A stretch of DNA of 64,000 nucleotides from UBA6059 sp040219045 (GTDB lineage Bacteria > Bacteroidota > Bacteroidia > Cytophagales > Cyclobacteriaceae), in NCBI GenBank assembly GCA_965229505.1, contig OZ245881.1, forward strand, positions 1,612,001 to 1,676,000, written 5' to 3'. A model generated the notes under the pieces. That model worked only from the letters and a program-made list of their open reading frames with translations, was not told the DNA's origin and made no database searches. This document shows positions 42,162-56,700 of this stretch, one piece after another. The first letter of the stretch is position 1. Each line of letters opens with the position of its first letter. Both the position numbers and the translations under genes were made by a program.

Positions 42162-44720
42162 TTATCGTTCTATGATGAACTTCAGAGAGGTAATACTTCT
42201 AACACCCTGTTCCTTGTCCATAAAGGTCATAATGTAAATACCCGGTGTAAGATGCGACACCTCCAGCTGGACGCTCTGGTCAAAGCCCTTAGGTATCTCC
42301 TGCTCGATCTGAATGGCCCCATTGAGATCCATCACCTGCATCATTATACCCTCTGTGTTTAGTCGCTCATAGGTGATTTCCAGATAGTCATCCGCAGGAT
42401 TAGGGAAGATGTTCAGATCCTTGAAGTAATTGCGATAGATTCCAGTTTCTTCGATCTTGGTTACCACAATTCCGGTAGGTTTGACCTCAGCCGCCAGGTT
42501 GATCTGATTTTGATCAATAGTGCCGCCACCGCCTAACTCAAACTCCACGAAAGAATTCGGATCCATGGGAATACCGGGAAATTCTATCTGCACCCTATAC
42601 AGACCGTCCGGTAGGTTCTCTGCAATGAAATTGCCATCGTCATCTGTGAGCGTGTAATAAATCAGCTCAAAGACCACATCATCCTCGCCCCGATCTACGA
42701 AACGGGCTCTGTTGAACGCGCACCCGGCTCTTTTAACCCTTCTTCTTGCCAATGTACGGTTGCCATCACCAAAGGTACCTGGAGGAAATAAGTCCGGATC
42801 TAATTCAAGGAATCCCGCAATAGTATTGTCATTGTCAGGGCCCGGGAACAAAGGAGGCGGTATATTAATGACCCGGATATCCAGGTCGCTGATATTCTGC
42901 CTAAGGATAACAGGGTCGGCAACCGACCAGGTAAACGAACTCTGATAGTATGTTGGTAAATGTTTGTTCAAGTCGGTTATCACCCAATGGATGTAGTCGC
43001 CCAATACGACATCAGGAATCAGATACTCATTACCCACGTAAGGATATGAGCCTATAGAATCATATGCCGTTCCAATCTCCCTGATTCCCCAGAGAGACAC
43101 CTCACCATCATTGACTGGCGCACCATCAATGTCGAACACCCTACCGGAAATATTTGCAGATGCCAGGATCCTCTGTGTTTCACTCACCAGTGAAAAAGAT
43201 GGATCAATGGCACTTATCAAACGATCCGTCACTATGAGATTGTAATCACCCATGTTGTCAATTCCTATACTCTCAATAGTGTAGGTGTTATCAGTTGTAG
43301 ATGCAACAAGATCCCCCTTGTAAAACCACTGGAAAGTCAGCTCTTCGCCTCGCACATCTACTGTGAAGTCATAATTCTCGCCTGCAGGCACTTTCGTGGT
43401 GCTTGCTTCCAGCAGAACTCTTTGGCCTGAGAAATTGTATTGAGCAATGCCTAAGTTTTGTTGCAGCGATTCAAATTGGAGGCTGTTGTTGCTAATATCC
43501 AGGTCAATCAAACTCCTCATGACGGTCAGGTCAGGCACATAGGTGAGGTTGTTGTTGGCAAGATTAAGGCGAGTAACAGAAGTCATCGTGGTAATGACCG
43601 ATGGCATGTCGCCAGTTAGCCCTACACCGGCCAAGTTGACCTGCTCTACCCTTGTCACTCCAGCATCCAGGGTGACAAATGACCATTGGGTAATAGGTGC
43701 TCCATCTCCCCAACCAATGATTGGGCTTCCGGAAGGGTCTGCCCAATTCTCTCCACCAAGGGATTCAAACAACTCAAGGAGTGTCGCAATATCCCGCTCC
43801 AACGAGCTCACGAATACCTGAATGGGCTGAGTCTCAATGATGAGCCCTGGTACCAGGCTATTTGTCACCCGAACGCTATATAATCCTTCATCGACAAATT
43901 GTGCATCATTAAATCCTAGTAGCCCGTCATCACCACCATCTATTGGCACTCCATTTTCAAGCCATTGATAATCGTTATTGAGTCCACCAATCCTGCGATC
44001 AAGCTCTCCGTCCTCTCCTTCATCGATGAGCAGGCTCTGCTCATCCAGAAGCACAGCTTGTGGGACATAGTTGACCAGGCTCAACAATCCTCCCTGAAGC
44101 TCCAGTGATGCGAAATCAAGTTGATTGTTTCTTACATCTAAGCTTACCAGGCCATCCATGACTGCCAACGTAGGCATAGATGTAATTTCATTACCTGACA
44201 AATCCATTATATCCACAACATCCAGGTTATTGATTGACTGAAGTGTCAAATCTCCTTTGAGGCCATTGTCAGGTAAGCTGACTGAAGTCACTCTATCACC
44301 TGTCACCGTCACGCCAAACCAGTCCTTTACCAGACCTTCCGTCCAGTTAGTGGAAACGATCCAGTCTTCACCAGCAAGTGCTTCATATAGTGTATGAAGA
44401 GAAGTAGAGTCGGCTACCAATCCAGCCGACTGAAGGGTTTTCACCGCGCGTGGTTCGCTGAACTCAGAAGCAGTTCCATCTTCATAGTTTAGTCTTACTC
44501 GATAGTAGTAAGTGGTATTATGATAAAAAGACTCATGGGACACCTCGGATGTCGAGGAGGCAACAGCCAAACCTTCAAATCCAGGTATCAAATTGGCAAA
44601 TGCCAAATCTTCAGCGACCTGAAGCGTAAAATTCTCGGTGACGTCAGACGCTTCCCAGTCAGCTGTAAAAGTGAGCGTTGTAATGTCCGAAGGCTCCAGT
44701 GTCATGGCAATGGCATCAAC
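42162..44720 (-). other. Shared C-terminal cassette, giant 2
   Basis: Counterpart of 24366-26860: FN3, LRR, Ig, LRR, Ig, CnaB-like domain and T9SS sorting signal in the same order. The DNA has diverged strongly while some protein blocks are identical, so the duplication is old and the cassette is under selection. Confidence 0.8.
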
Positions 44721-47700
44721 AGTAAGTTCATCAACTGCCTCTTCAATTCCAGCGTTATCCAGACTATCTATGGCGCTGGCAATCACATCATACACTCCGT
44801 CTTCCAATGGCGTAGTAAATACCTCTCCGGGTAGTTCCCAGGTTGATTCACTGGTATATTGTGCCTCATAGACTATCTCATTAATAGTGATAGATATAAG
44901 CGCCTCTGGATCGTCTACTGTACCTGTGATCGTAGGGGTGTTATCTCCCGTGAGCAACACATCAACTGCTATTGTAGGTGCCGTTGTGTCAAGGAGTATG
45001 ACTCCATCGGTCCCACTCAATGTAGGGTTACCGGCGGCATCAGTCGCTGTAACTTGTATATCAAGAACTCCATCTGTCAGGTCAGACAAGAGCAGTGATC
45101 CCGGTAATATCCAAGTACCATCACCATTGTTAGTCGCTTCATATTCATCACCATTAATCACAAGTGATACCAGGGCTGTTGGGTCATCAATAGTACCTGT
45201 AATGTCTGGCCTTGGCAGGTTGGTTGTCAAACTGTTTAAGGTAACCACCGGAGGTTGTGTGTCAATGGTCAATTCATCGATCGTTTCGTCGAAACCTTGA
45301 ATGTTGAAAGGGCTCGTGGCTACCACAGCTACGTCATAAATACCATCATCCAAGGTTCTGAAAATAGTAGCCCTCCACGTGCCATCACCAACGTTAGTAC
45401 CTGTATAGTTTTGGCCATTCAAAGTAATCGCTATTGTAGAAAGACCATCGTTGATCTGGCCTGTGATGACAGGACTTGCGTCATTGGTGCTCAATGGGTC
45501 TACTGACACTACCGGGGCGAGGGCGTTAACAACCAACTCATCGGTAGTCACATCTGTCCCCACATTGGTAGCTTCATCGGTAGCAATAGCAATGACATCA
45601 TACGTTCCGTTAGGAAGTATATTGGTCACGTTTGCAGACCATGTACCATCGAGATTATTCACTGCATTGTAGTTCTCTCCATTGACTGTAATGACAATGG
45701 TCACGAGATTAGCATCTGTATTATCAGTAATCGTACCCGTAATGACCGGTGTTGCATTACCTGTGCCCAGAAGATCTACGGTGACTACAGGAAGATCAAT
45801 ATCAATATTGTAAAGCTCACTCGTAACAGGCAAACTGATAATGAGCGGGTCGACTCCTGTTGAGTTATCCAGATTAATTCCCAGATCACCATTTCCGGTA
45901 CCCACATTGGCCGTTATTCTCCAGCTGGTCCCGGCTCCAAGATCTACCATCCCACTAATGCTCGAACCTACAACCCCGGTCTCGGATATACTCAAGTTAC
46001 TTGTGTTGAGGCCTGTCACGGCTTCTGTAAGCACTAGATCCCAGGATAGGTTCAATGCATTGCTCGGTGTAGCAGTAAGTCTTGTAAATGAAACTACTGA
46101 AACCGTTGATTCCACGGTGAGGACTACCTCATTGGACAAGCACCCGGTTATGTTATCAGTGATTTGCAGCGTGTATTCACCCGGAAGCAAATCGGTAATA
46201 ACTGTAGCATCACCAAGATTATTGCCGCCGATACCATTGCCCTCATACCATGTGTATGTATAGTCTCCATTGACGTTAGTCACCATAATCCATCCATCTG
46301 CTATAGTAGAACCTGTAGCCGGTTCTATATCTATTTCAGTTCCAGGATCAATCGTAGGGATTACCGGATCACTGAGTGTGACATCCACGTCCTCCAAAGA
46401 GGTACAAGCGGTATTCGTCACTGTAATGTCATCGTATATTCCGGCGACAAGGCCCGTAATTGTCGCCGTACCACCAGTCACAAGCACCCCTGCGATGCTC
46501 GAAGGTGAACCCCCATCAAAATAATCAATGATATAAGTTCCGTCAGGTAGATTGGTAAAATTCAGAGTGATCGTTCCGTCTGTGCCTTCGCAAGTCGTTG
46601 GGTCTGTGGAACCCGACAAAGCCACAGTAGGTGTTGGTGGATCTGTCAGTGTAGTAGTTGCCACAATAGTATTAGATGGTATACTGTTAATCGTGACCAC
46701 AAAGTTGTCATAATCCCCTGCCGGAAGTCCACTCAGCAGAATGTTGCCTGACCCATTAGCGACAAGGCCAAGGCTGGTATTCGGTGATCCGTCTAGTTCA
46801 TAGTTGAGGTCGTAGCTCTCCCCTACATCTAAGCCAGTGATTTCAATAGCACCATCAAAGCCGAAGCAAGTAGAAGGGTTTGTGACAGTCCCTATGGCAA
46901 TGTTCGGTGCATCGGTGATGCGTGGAACATCGGTACCTAAAGCAGTATTTCCTGCACCATCAGTCACTGTTACCACAAAATCATTATTCGCATTTTGCGC
47001 TAGCGTCACCGTTATCGTGAAGTTGGTATTGCCACCGGTAAGCTGCTGTGAACCTGCCAATACCCCATCTGATGGATCTCCATCATTATTGGGATCAGTA
47101 AATACTTCCACCAAAGCATCAGCCTCGGCCGTACCAATGATATCATACGTGTTTCCTGTAACTGTCACCGGAGCAGAAGGATCAGAGACCGGAGGGTCTG
47201 CAGGGACGGTTAAATCCAATTCTACGTTGGTGCTTGCTTGAACTGCGGCATTACCAGCAATATCAAGAACATCAGCTGTGATGATCAATGTCCCTTCCAC
47301 GAGCCCACTCAGGTCCGAAACCACGCTGAAGGTTCCACTAGAAACTGTGGCAAACTCTGGCAGTGGTGAAAAGCTATCGTCAATAAGTATGTTTACCTGT
47401 TGTCCATCTTCAGCATTGGTGGTACCACTAATCGTCACTGCACCCGCTTCGCTTTGATTGACAATATCATCAACGGCTATGCCTGTGTTGAGGGTGATTG
47501 TGGGTACTGTATTGTCTACGGTCACTGTGCTACTCGGTCCGGCTCCTAAATCACTGTTCAGTGCTGCATCCTGACTCGTGCCTGCATTTACATTGATCGT
47601 ATAGCTGCCGTCACCCAGTACTCCGTCGATCTGGATCGTCGGGGTGGTCGTCGTGCCATTCACTATCGTAATATTTCCGCCACTCGTTCCCGTATGGTTG

Positions 47701-50700
47701 ATCACCACATCGCCAGAAGTCAGGTTAACTGTACTTGCTCCACTATAGGTTACTCCAAAGTCTACTGTCGCTGCACTGTTGGCATCTGTCACACTTGGGC
47801 TACCTATTACTAACGTTGGTACAGTGTTGTCAACAGTCACTGCGCTGCTTGGGCCTGCCCCAGCATCACTGTTCAGTGCCACATCCTGACTTGTGCCTGC
47901 ATTTACATTGATCGTATAGCTGCCATCACCCAGTACTCCGTCGATCTGGATCGTCGGGGTGGTCGTCGTGCCATTCACTATCGTAATATTTCCACCACTC
48001 GTTCCAGTATGGTTGATCACCACATCGCCAGAAGTCAGGTTAACCGTGCTTGCTCCACTATAGGTTACCCCAAAGTCTACTGTCGCTGCACTGTTGGCAT
48101 CCGTAACACTTGGGCTACCTATTACTAACGTTGGTACAGTGTTGTCAACAGTCACTGCGCTGCTCGGGCCTGCTCCTGCATCACTGTTCAGTGCTGCATC
48201 CTGGCTCGTGCCTGCATTTACATTGATCGTATAGCTGCCATCACCCAGTACTCCGTCGATCTGGATCGTCGGGGTGGTCGTCGTGCCATTCACTATCGTA
48301 ATATTTCCACCACTCGTTCCCGTATGGTTGATCACCACATCGCCAGAAGTCAGGTTAACCGTACTTGCTCCACTATAGGTTACTCCAAAGTCTACTGTCG
48401 CTGCACTGTTGGCATCTGTCACACTTGGGCTACCGATTACCAACGTTGGTGCCGTGTTGTCTACCGTAACGCTACCGCTTGGGCCGGCCCCAGCATCACT
48501 GTTCAGTGCCACATCCTGACTCGTGCCTGCATTTACATTGATCGTATAGCTGCCATCACCCAGTACTCCGTCGATCTGGATCGTCGGGGTGGTCGTTGTG
48601 CCATTAACTATCGTAATATTTCCGCCACTCGTTCCCGTATGGTTAATCACCACATCGCCAGAAGTCAGGTTAACCGTGCTTGCTCCACTATAGGTTACTC
48701 CAAAGTCTACTGTCGCTGCACTGTTGGCATCTGTCACACTTGGGCTACCGATTACCAACGTTGGTGCCGTGTTGTCTACCGTAACGCTACCGCTTGGGCC
48801 GGCCCCAGCATCACTGTTCAGTGCCACATCCTGACTCGTGCCTGCATTTACATTGATCGTATAGCTGCCATCACCCAGTACTCCGTCGATCTGGATCGTC
48901 GGGGTGGTCGTTGTGCCATTAACTATCGTAATATTTCCGCCACTTGTTCCCGTATGGTTAATCACCACATCGCCAGAAGTCAGGTTAACCGTGCTTGCTC
49001 CACTATAGGTTACTCCAAAGTCTACTGTCGCTGCACTGTTGGCATCTGTCACACTTGGGCTACCGATTACCAACGTTGGGCCAGTCTGGTCACTGGTGAT
49101 GCTGAACTGGGTCGCCGCGGTGTTGTCATTGCCAACGCTATCTGTCACCTGATTAGCCGCCAGATCAACTGTCACTAAACCATCTGCCAGTGGAGTTATA
49201 TCTACGGTCCAGGTCTTCCCGTCTGAGGATGGATTTTGAGCATTACTCGCCGTGCTATTGCCCAGAGTCAAAACCCCAGTATTAAATCCAACCACGCCTT
49301 CACTGAACACTACATCCAATACGAAGGGTGAGGTATTGGTCGGATCTGTTTCTCCACTGCTCAATGTGACTGACGGAGCTACAGCATCACCCGCCCATGT
49401 AAAGGATAGCGTATAAGGATCTTCATCTGCATCATCATTGTGGATAGACAGGTTAACGGTCTGAGAAGGCTCTGAAGATGGGGTGATTTCGAAAGTAAAT
49501 GTCGTCTGACTTGCTCCCGCAATTGACGCGGTGGGTTGTGAAGTAATATTAAAATCTCCCACATCTCCGCTAGCGACTATCAAGTCCGGGGTGCCCGTTA
49601 AATTCAAAGGAGCATTACCTGTATTCTCGATAGTGATCGTCACAGGAAACGCCACACCTACTTGCAAAGTACCTAAATCAGTTGCCCCCGCACCAGAAGC
49701 AATAGGGTTATTCAGCGCGTCTTTTACATTAATCTCGGCAACAAAGGACTGAACTGTGGAGAATGGTGATGTACCATCAGTTGGGTTCGTAGCTGTGGCA
49801 ACTACTTCATCTCCATTCGTTAACGATAAACTACCCACTGACCAGGTACCTCCGGCGACAGCACTCGTTCCGAGATAGGTCTCTCCCTGACCATTAGCAT
49901 CTGCTAAATAAAGGTCAATAACGTCTGTGCCACTACCCGTACCGGAGACAGTGGATGACGAACCAATGGCATCAATCGACGGAGCGTCCTTATCATTGTT
50001 GGCGCCTGTTCCCAGCACGATACCCGTGCCATTACTAAATATAGAATTTCGCTGAATAAGGTTGCCATCGCTATTAGCACCCTCAACGAAAATCGCATCG
50101 GCTGAATTATGAGCGATGATGTTACCATCCGATGTGGTGGAGCCAGATCCTATAGTATTGGCTGTAGAAGCCGTACCATCCACGATGTGGATACCATTGA
50201 ATGTGTTGCCAAATGGGGTAGTGTCGTCCGAGGCAACCCCAATATTATTCCTCTGAATGATGGTACTAACTGCACCGTTCATTAATATTCCTGATGTGCT
50301 CGCACCGACAATTACATTGTCTGTGATTGTGCTGTTTGATGAGGCCACCACACTTATTCCGGTAGATCCACCATAGGCTGTGGTCTCAGCCGGGTTGAGT
50401 CCAATAATGTTTCCAACAACATCAATATTATCGGCATTGCTGATACTCACCTGGATACTCGTATTGTTGGCAATCACATTGCTCTCACCAGCCGAAATAC
50501 CTCCGAGATCTACCTGATCAGCATTCGTTCCAATAAGTACACCGACATTATTGGCATGAGTAGCCACTGTGCCATCAGGAAGGATACCGATGTAGTTGCC
50601 TTGGATGGCACCTCCGCCAAGGTGGGAAAGAATGGATATTCCATTCGTATTGTCTGTGAGTATGTTCCCTTTGGTCGCTGCACCCAAGACATAGCCATTG

Positions 50701-53700
50701 CTATTAGATGATACAAAGTTGAGATTGATGGCCTGAAGGTCGAACCCACTGATCCATAGTCCATACACTTCTACATAATCAGCCTTGATATCGAGACCAG
50801 TAAACAGACCCGTGGTTCCGATGATATGAGGAATGGTACCTGTAGCAATATTCCAACCTGGCTGAGTAGACCCATCGATGATGGTGCCAGCAGCAGTAAT
50901 ATCAGGCAGTTCGGAAACTAAGTTAATCTCCCATGGTGGGCCACCAGATATGTCGAAAGTGATCGTGCTTCCCGGGTATGCATTGGCGGTAGTAATCGCA
51001 GCACGCAATGATCCCAAACCGGAATCTGCCAGGCTGGTTACCACCGTGAGACCTACCGGAATGCTAAACTCTGAAGTACCATTCGTTGCATTGGTCATCG
51101 TGGCAACCACTGCTGCGCCGCTTGTAAAGCTTAAGCCAGATATAGACCAGTCACCTGCTCCATCTACAGTCGCAGAATCAAGAATTGTCAAGCCCTGGCC
51201 GTTACCATCATCGAGGTATAAATGGATTTTGTCACCAATCGTACCGGTACCGTCTACCTGAGTAGCAGTTACGGAAGTTATGGTCGGAGGCAAAATTCCA
51301 CCGTTGGCACCATTCAGAATAATACCATCACCATTGTTGAAAATACTATCTGCCCGGATAAATACTCCTGAGGTGGAAGAACCTTCGACCAGAATAGCCT
51401 CCTCACCATTGTTGGCAATGATGTTTCTATCAGCAACAAGACCACCGATCTGCACATTTGAAACACCTCCAGAGCTTGGTAGTCGGATTCCCTTGCCAGA
51501 ATTACCCAGCGCATCACCGTCTACATCTTCTCCAATGACGTTGTTGCGTACGTATAAATCCTGAATACTCACTAGTACAACTAGTGCGGCATCCGTACCT
51601 GATTTATATCCAGTGCCCACTATGTAGTTGTCAGACACCAGGGTGTTACCGCCACCCTCCAGTATGATACCACTTCTCATAGAAGGAGTCACATCAGCTG
51701 TACTACCGTCAGCAGTCAATCCTATATAGTTACCACTAATGGTATCTGCCCCAACACCTCCTGTACGATAGATCGCATCGTATTCTATATTGTTGAAGAC
51801 ATTATTGGTGATATTGATATTAGTGACATTTGATTCAATGAGCAGACCGTTTCCGGTAATATCTCCAGCCGTCGAACCATTGAAGTCCACACCAAAATAG
51901 TTGTTATTTACTATGGCATTAGTCGCCTCATCTACGGTCACTGCTTCTTCTGTAGAGGACAATGCCAAATTGACAAATATATTCTCCTCTAAGATATAGC
52001 TATCAAATACCGGAGTGACGTTAGTTCTGGAAATGGCTGCATTGGTGAAGCCGGTAAATCTCAATCCTCGGACTGAAAATGCCTCTGCTCCCGCGGCTGG
52101 TGCCAGATTGAGGCCATGACCCGCTGTACCACCACCATTGAGCGTAAGCATGATGCCAGAAGAGAAATCATAACCCGGTACGGTAGTAGCATCAAAATCA
52201 ATACCCTTTGTGATATTCGGGAAGGTGCTTCCCATATTGATGGTCCATGGGCCCGTGCTCTCAGAGGATAGGCTGAAAGTGACCGCAGCATTATCGTTAT
52301 TAGAGGCTTCTATATCCGTGATCACCTGTCGCAATGATCCAGCACCTGTATCGTTGACATTCGTCACGTCGTATTGAGCAAAGGACCCAAACTGAGAGGT
52401 ACCGTCGGTCGGATTGGTCTGGGTGGCGAATATCTGTTCTGTTCCTGATAAGCTTAGACCACCCAAAGTCCATACGCCGCTGCTCACTGTAGTCACGCCG
52501 ATGAACTCTATACTCGCTCCATTGAGTCTATAGACATGAATATCATTGCCATTGTCTCCGGTACCAAACGCGGTAGAGGCACTGATACCATCGACGAGCG
52601 GAGCGGCTATATCATTGTTGGTGCCAGTGGCATAGTTGAAGTTATTGGCATTGCCAACTAACGTATTACCGATAATTTGAACACCAACTGTTCCTGATGA
52701 AACTTCGAACGCATCACCAGATGCATAGCCCACTATATTAAGTGAGTCCGCCACGATTGAGCCAATGATAACATTATCAGAGAAGGATGTAATGTTGTCG
52801 ACGTTTCCAAGGTTAGTCTCTGTACCTGCTATGCCAACACCAATATTGTTGCCATAGACTTGTGCCCCGTCGGCATTAAATAAGTTAATACCGCTGCGGC
52901 CGGAACCGGAAGCCACGATGATATTTCCTCGTCCCTGGGCTCTGCTACCGCCAATCACGACCCCTGTGTTGGTGCCCGCTGTAGCTATGCCATGTTGCGT
53001 GTTAGCAGATGGGTCAGTACCATTAATAGTACCTATCCTATTGCCCTCGATGGTAGCATTAGTGGAGCTGACCAGATAAATCCCTGAGTTAGCATTACCA
53101 TGAATGGCGTTTCCTTTGTCCGGCCCACCTATGATGACATTAGTAGCTCCGTTGACTGTAATACCTGCATTTTGAGGGTTGCTAATAATAGAGCCCGTAT
53201 AGCCCGTGATATTCATGCCATAGATAGCTGAATTATCCGCGTCTACTCTTAGTCCAGTCTGATTGCCACTCAACCCACTACCGTCTAATCGTACCATTGC
53301 ATTTTCGTCTCCAAAAATCCAGCCCGGCTGGGTAGCACCATTAATGATAAGAGGACTGGTAATAATCGGCATGCCTGAAGTGGCAGGGGCTATAATCCAA
53401 GGTGCGGCTTCATCAATAGAGAAATCGATGAAATCAGTATCCGTATCGGTGTTTGACTGAGCTATGGCGTACTCCAATGATCCTGGGTTACTGTCATCAT
53501 TGGTATTGGTTACTCTCAAGGACCAAAACGCCCCATTAAGTGTACCATCATTAGTCGTGGTGTTCGTTTGGATGTCAGCTGCTACTGTCTGATTGCCAGC
53601 AGCAAGGTCATCGTCGAAGTTCCAATACCCAACCATATCGGAGGTGTTTATAGCCGTGTTGTACATATCAGCCTGAATCTGGATTTCCGTGCGGGCTGCA

Positions 53701-56700
53701 TCGAAGATTTTCACTTCATCCACCTGACCACCAAACTCAAATCCAGTTCCCGTCCCGTTACCCATTGTGAAATTTCCGGTAGGTGCCCCTGCTGGTGCCG
53801 GGGGAGCACTGGATAATGCCGTCGATACACCATTGATATAAGCACTCCACACACCAGCGTTCCTTACAATAGCGACATGCACCCATTCATTAACCGAAGG
53901 GGTATATTCTATGGCATATTGACCGATACTACCAAGCATGATCATATACTTACCAGTAACCGACTCCCGGGAGATACCATAGCCATTCGTACCGGAATTA
54001 CCATTGTACAATACAACTTCAAGACCTGCTGGCGCTGGGCTTTTGATCCATGCAGACATGGTGATATCGTCCACAGCCGTGGTGGGTATTGCTGCTGAAA
54101 CATCATCATCTACCCCGTCAAAATAAATACCCGTAACACCAAGTGGGGCTGGAATAGTGGGCGCGATGTAGACTGAGTCACTGCCTTGTAGATCACTCCC
54201 TGCGTTGACAGCCGTCACGAATGTAAAATCACCAAATACTGGTGCTTGAATACCTACGAATCTTCCTGGTACTGCTCCCGAACCAGTATTGGCTGTCAGG
54301 AACAAATAATTGGTAGTGCCACCGGCGATCACAGGATTGGAGGCACTAAATGTCATCGGCTCTCCCGTACCCGCAGCGGCGGAGTTGAAAGTACCCATAG
54401 AGGTATTGTCGCCTGTAGTGGCCAGATCATTATCTACCGAGAATACCAACTCAAACTGAGCAATTTCAGCAGGGCCGGTATAGTCACCTGTTGTCGTAAG
54501 ATTCACCTGATTGAGCGTAATCGGATCTATACTGGCCTCAAGGCTCATTGAATAAATGATATTCCCATTTGTACCTGCCGGTATGTTGCCATTGACAGTG
54601 GGGAGTGTGGTGATGATCATCTGCTCTGTTGCACTTGGTGCACTAATCGCCGAGGTACCGTCTATCACAGTCGTAGCGGTAGCCACCATTATGTCAGTGG
54701 GCAAAATCGTGACGGTGAGCGGATTGACTGACCCATCATCAAATGTCCACGTGCCTCCTGTGACAGTGGTAGTGCCCAGGTATTCTTCAGCCTGTATACC
54801 AGTAGCACATAAATCTGAGTCTCTATAGACATCAATCAGCGTACCATCTGCATGTCCAGAAGTACCTGTCACATTGGCGGTAGATGCTATACCTGTGACA
54901 ACTCCACTTATCGTCGGAGCTTGCAGTCCATTGTTTCCGGTATTGGGAGAAGATACCTCCAATAAAATTGCATCACCTGTATTGCAGTAGATACTATTTC
55001 CTCTCACTGTATTACCAGCTGCTGTTTGACTGCCTGGATCAATTCTCACTCCATCACCTGTGTTGTAGGCGATAATATTACCTTCTCCAACAGTCGTCCC
55101 TCCAATGATATTGTTATCTCCTGTTGTTCCCGTGCTAAATACACTGATTCGTACACCACTGCCAACATTAGCCAAAGCACTGCTACCCGTGATATCGGTA
55201 CCAATCTTGTTACCAATGATAGTATTATTGTCACCATCAAGAATGCGAATACCATAAGTCCCATTCCCTGATATTAGGTTATCCTGTATTGTGATATTGT
55301 CGCCCGGACTAGTGAAGCCAATTGTAATACCTCCATCGTCGTTAGGAATGGCAGACGTACCATTAATATCTGTGCCGATGAGGTTACCAATCACCTGAGC
55401 GTTACCAGAGTTGATAAACCTTACTCCGTAGGCCGCTGCACCACTCTGCCCGGAGATCAAATTGGCCTGACCGGGAGAATTGCCACCTATGATTAATCCC
55501 GTGGAATTGTCATCAATTCTAATTCCAGAATTGGTGTTTCCTAAATCTACCGTTCCTGTGACATCTGTTCCTACATAATTGCCATATACTTCTACGTTCA
55601 AAGAAGTATTGATCCGAACTCCAGAGCTTTGATTAGCTGAAACTAGGTTACCTTGACCCACATCGCTACCACCAATGATGGTACCGTCAGATTCATCAAT
55701 AAATATTCCGGTACTTGCATTAGCTAATGCAGAAGTGCCGAGACGATCAGTTCCGATACGATTACCTTGAATTATGCCATTGTCTGCTTGCAATATTCTT
55801 ATTCCATATTCATTGCCACTAAGGATATTGCCTTTGTCAGGAGCTCCAATGACATAGCCGTCTGCCGCATCATTGTTGGCAAATATGCCCGCTCGACCAG
55901 AACCGGTGAAGCCGGTAATCTCCAGTCCGTACACTTCAAAACTGGCAGCATCGAAAGTCAGTCCATTAAAGTTTGCACCGCCACCGTCAATAATGATCTG
56001 AGGGTCATAGGCTGTGTAGCCCGGCTCTGTGGTACCGTCAATGGTTACTCCGGCCTTGGTAATAGTAGGCAATGTGGTAGCAGGGGAAATGGTGTGAGGT
56101 CCACCCCCAGCAATGTTGAAATCAATCGTCACAATCCCTGCTGAAGAGGCGTTAGCATCTGTGATTGCCTGACGAAATGAGCCCGCCCCTGCATTTGCGG
56201 TGGTAGTAACAGTGAATGACTCATTGAAAGAGGTGGTATACTGTGGATTTCCTTGTGCTTCGCCATTATTAGCATTGACGCTATTGTCTACTACATCAGC
56301 GACCAGACCAAGGTCAGCTTCATCAAATTGGTAATAAGCCACAAGGCCTACTTCATTTCCATTGAATGAAGAGAAGCGATCAGAGAAATCAGCTTTGGTT
56401 GCATTCCATACTTTGATCTCATCAAGACTTCCATTCCAATAATTGCAATCACAGGTATGACCCTGTCTTGCTACAAACATGGGCAATGCGTCTCCATTAT
56501 CGCTTGGTGCAAAACCATAGTCATAGGTACCGTCTGCTACACCATTGAGATAGAAGGTCGCGGTTGTACCACTGAAAGAAACCGCCACGTGAGACCATTG
56601 ATTGGCAGGCACATCAGTTGTACTATAGCCCCACTCGGAACTCGTTGGTTGTGCCAGCCCATCGCTTAGTGAAAACCCTATTTTGTTGTTTACTGCAACG

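Noticed and set aside
47506..49080. Tandem repeats as a CRISPR array or satellite
   Set aside because: The unit is 315 bp with no spacers, keeps one coding frame and encodes an Ig-like domain.
48324..49178. Long rightward open frame of 284 codons rich in cysteine and tyrosine
   Set aside because: It lies antisense to the five 315-bp repeats, and its own periodicity simply mirrors them. It has no domain, start signal or independent support.
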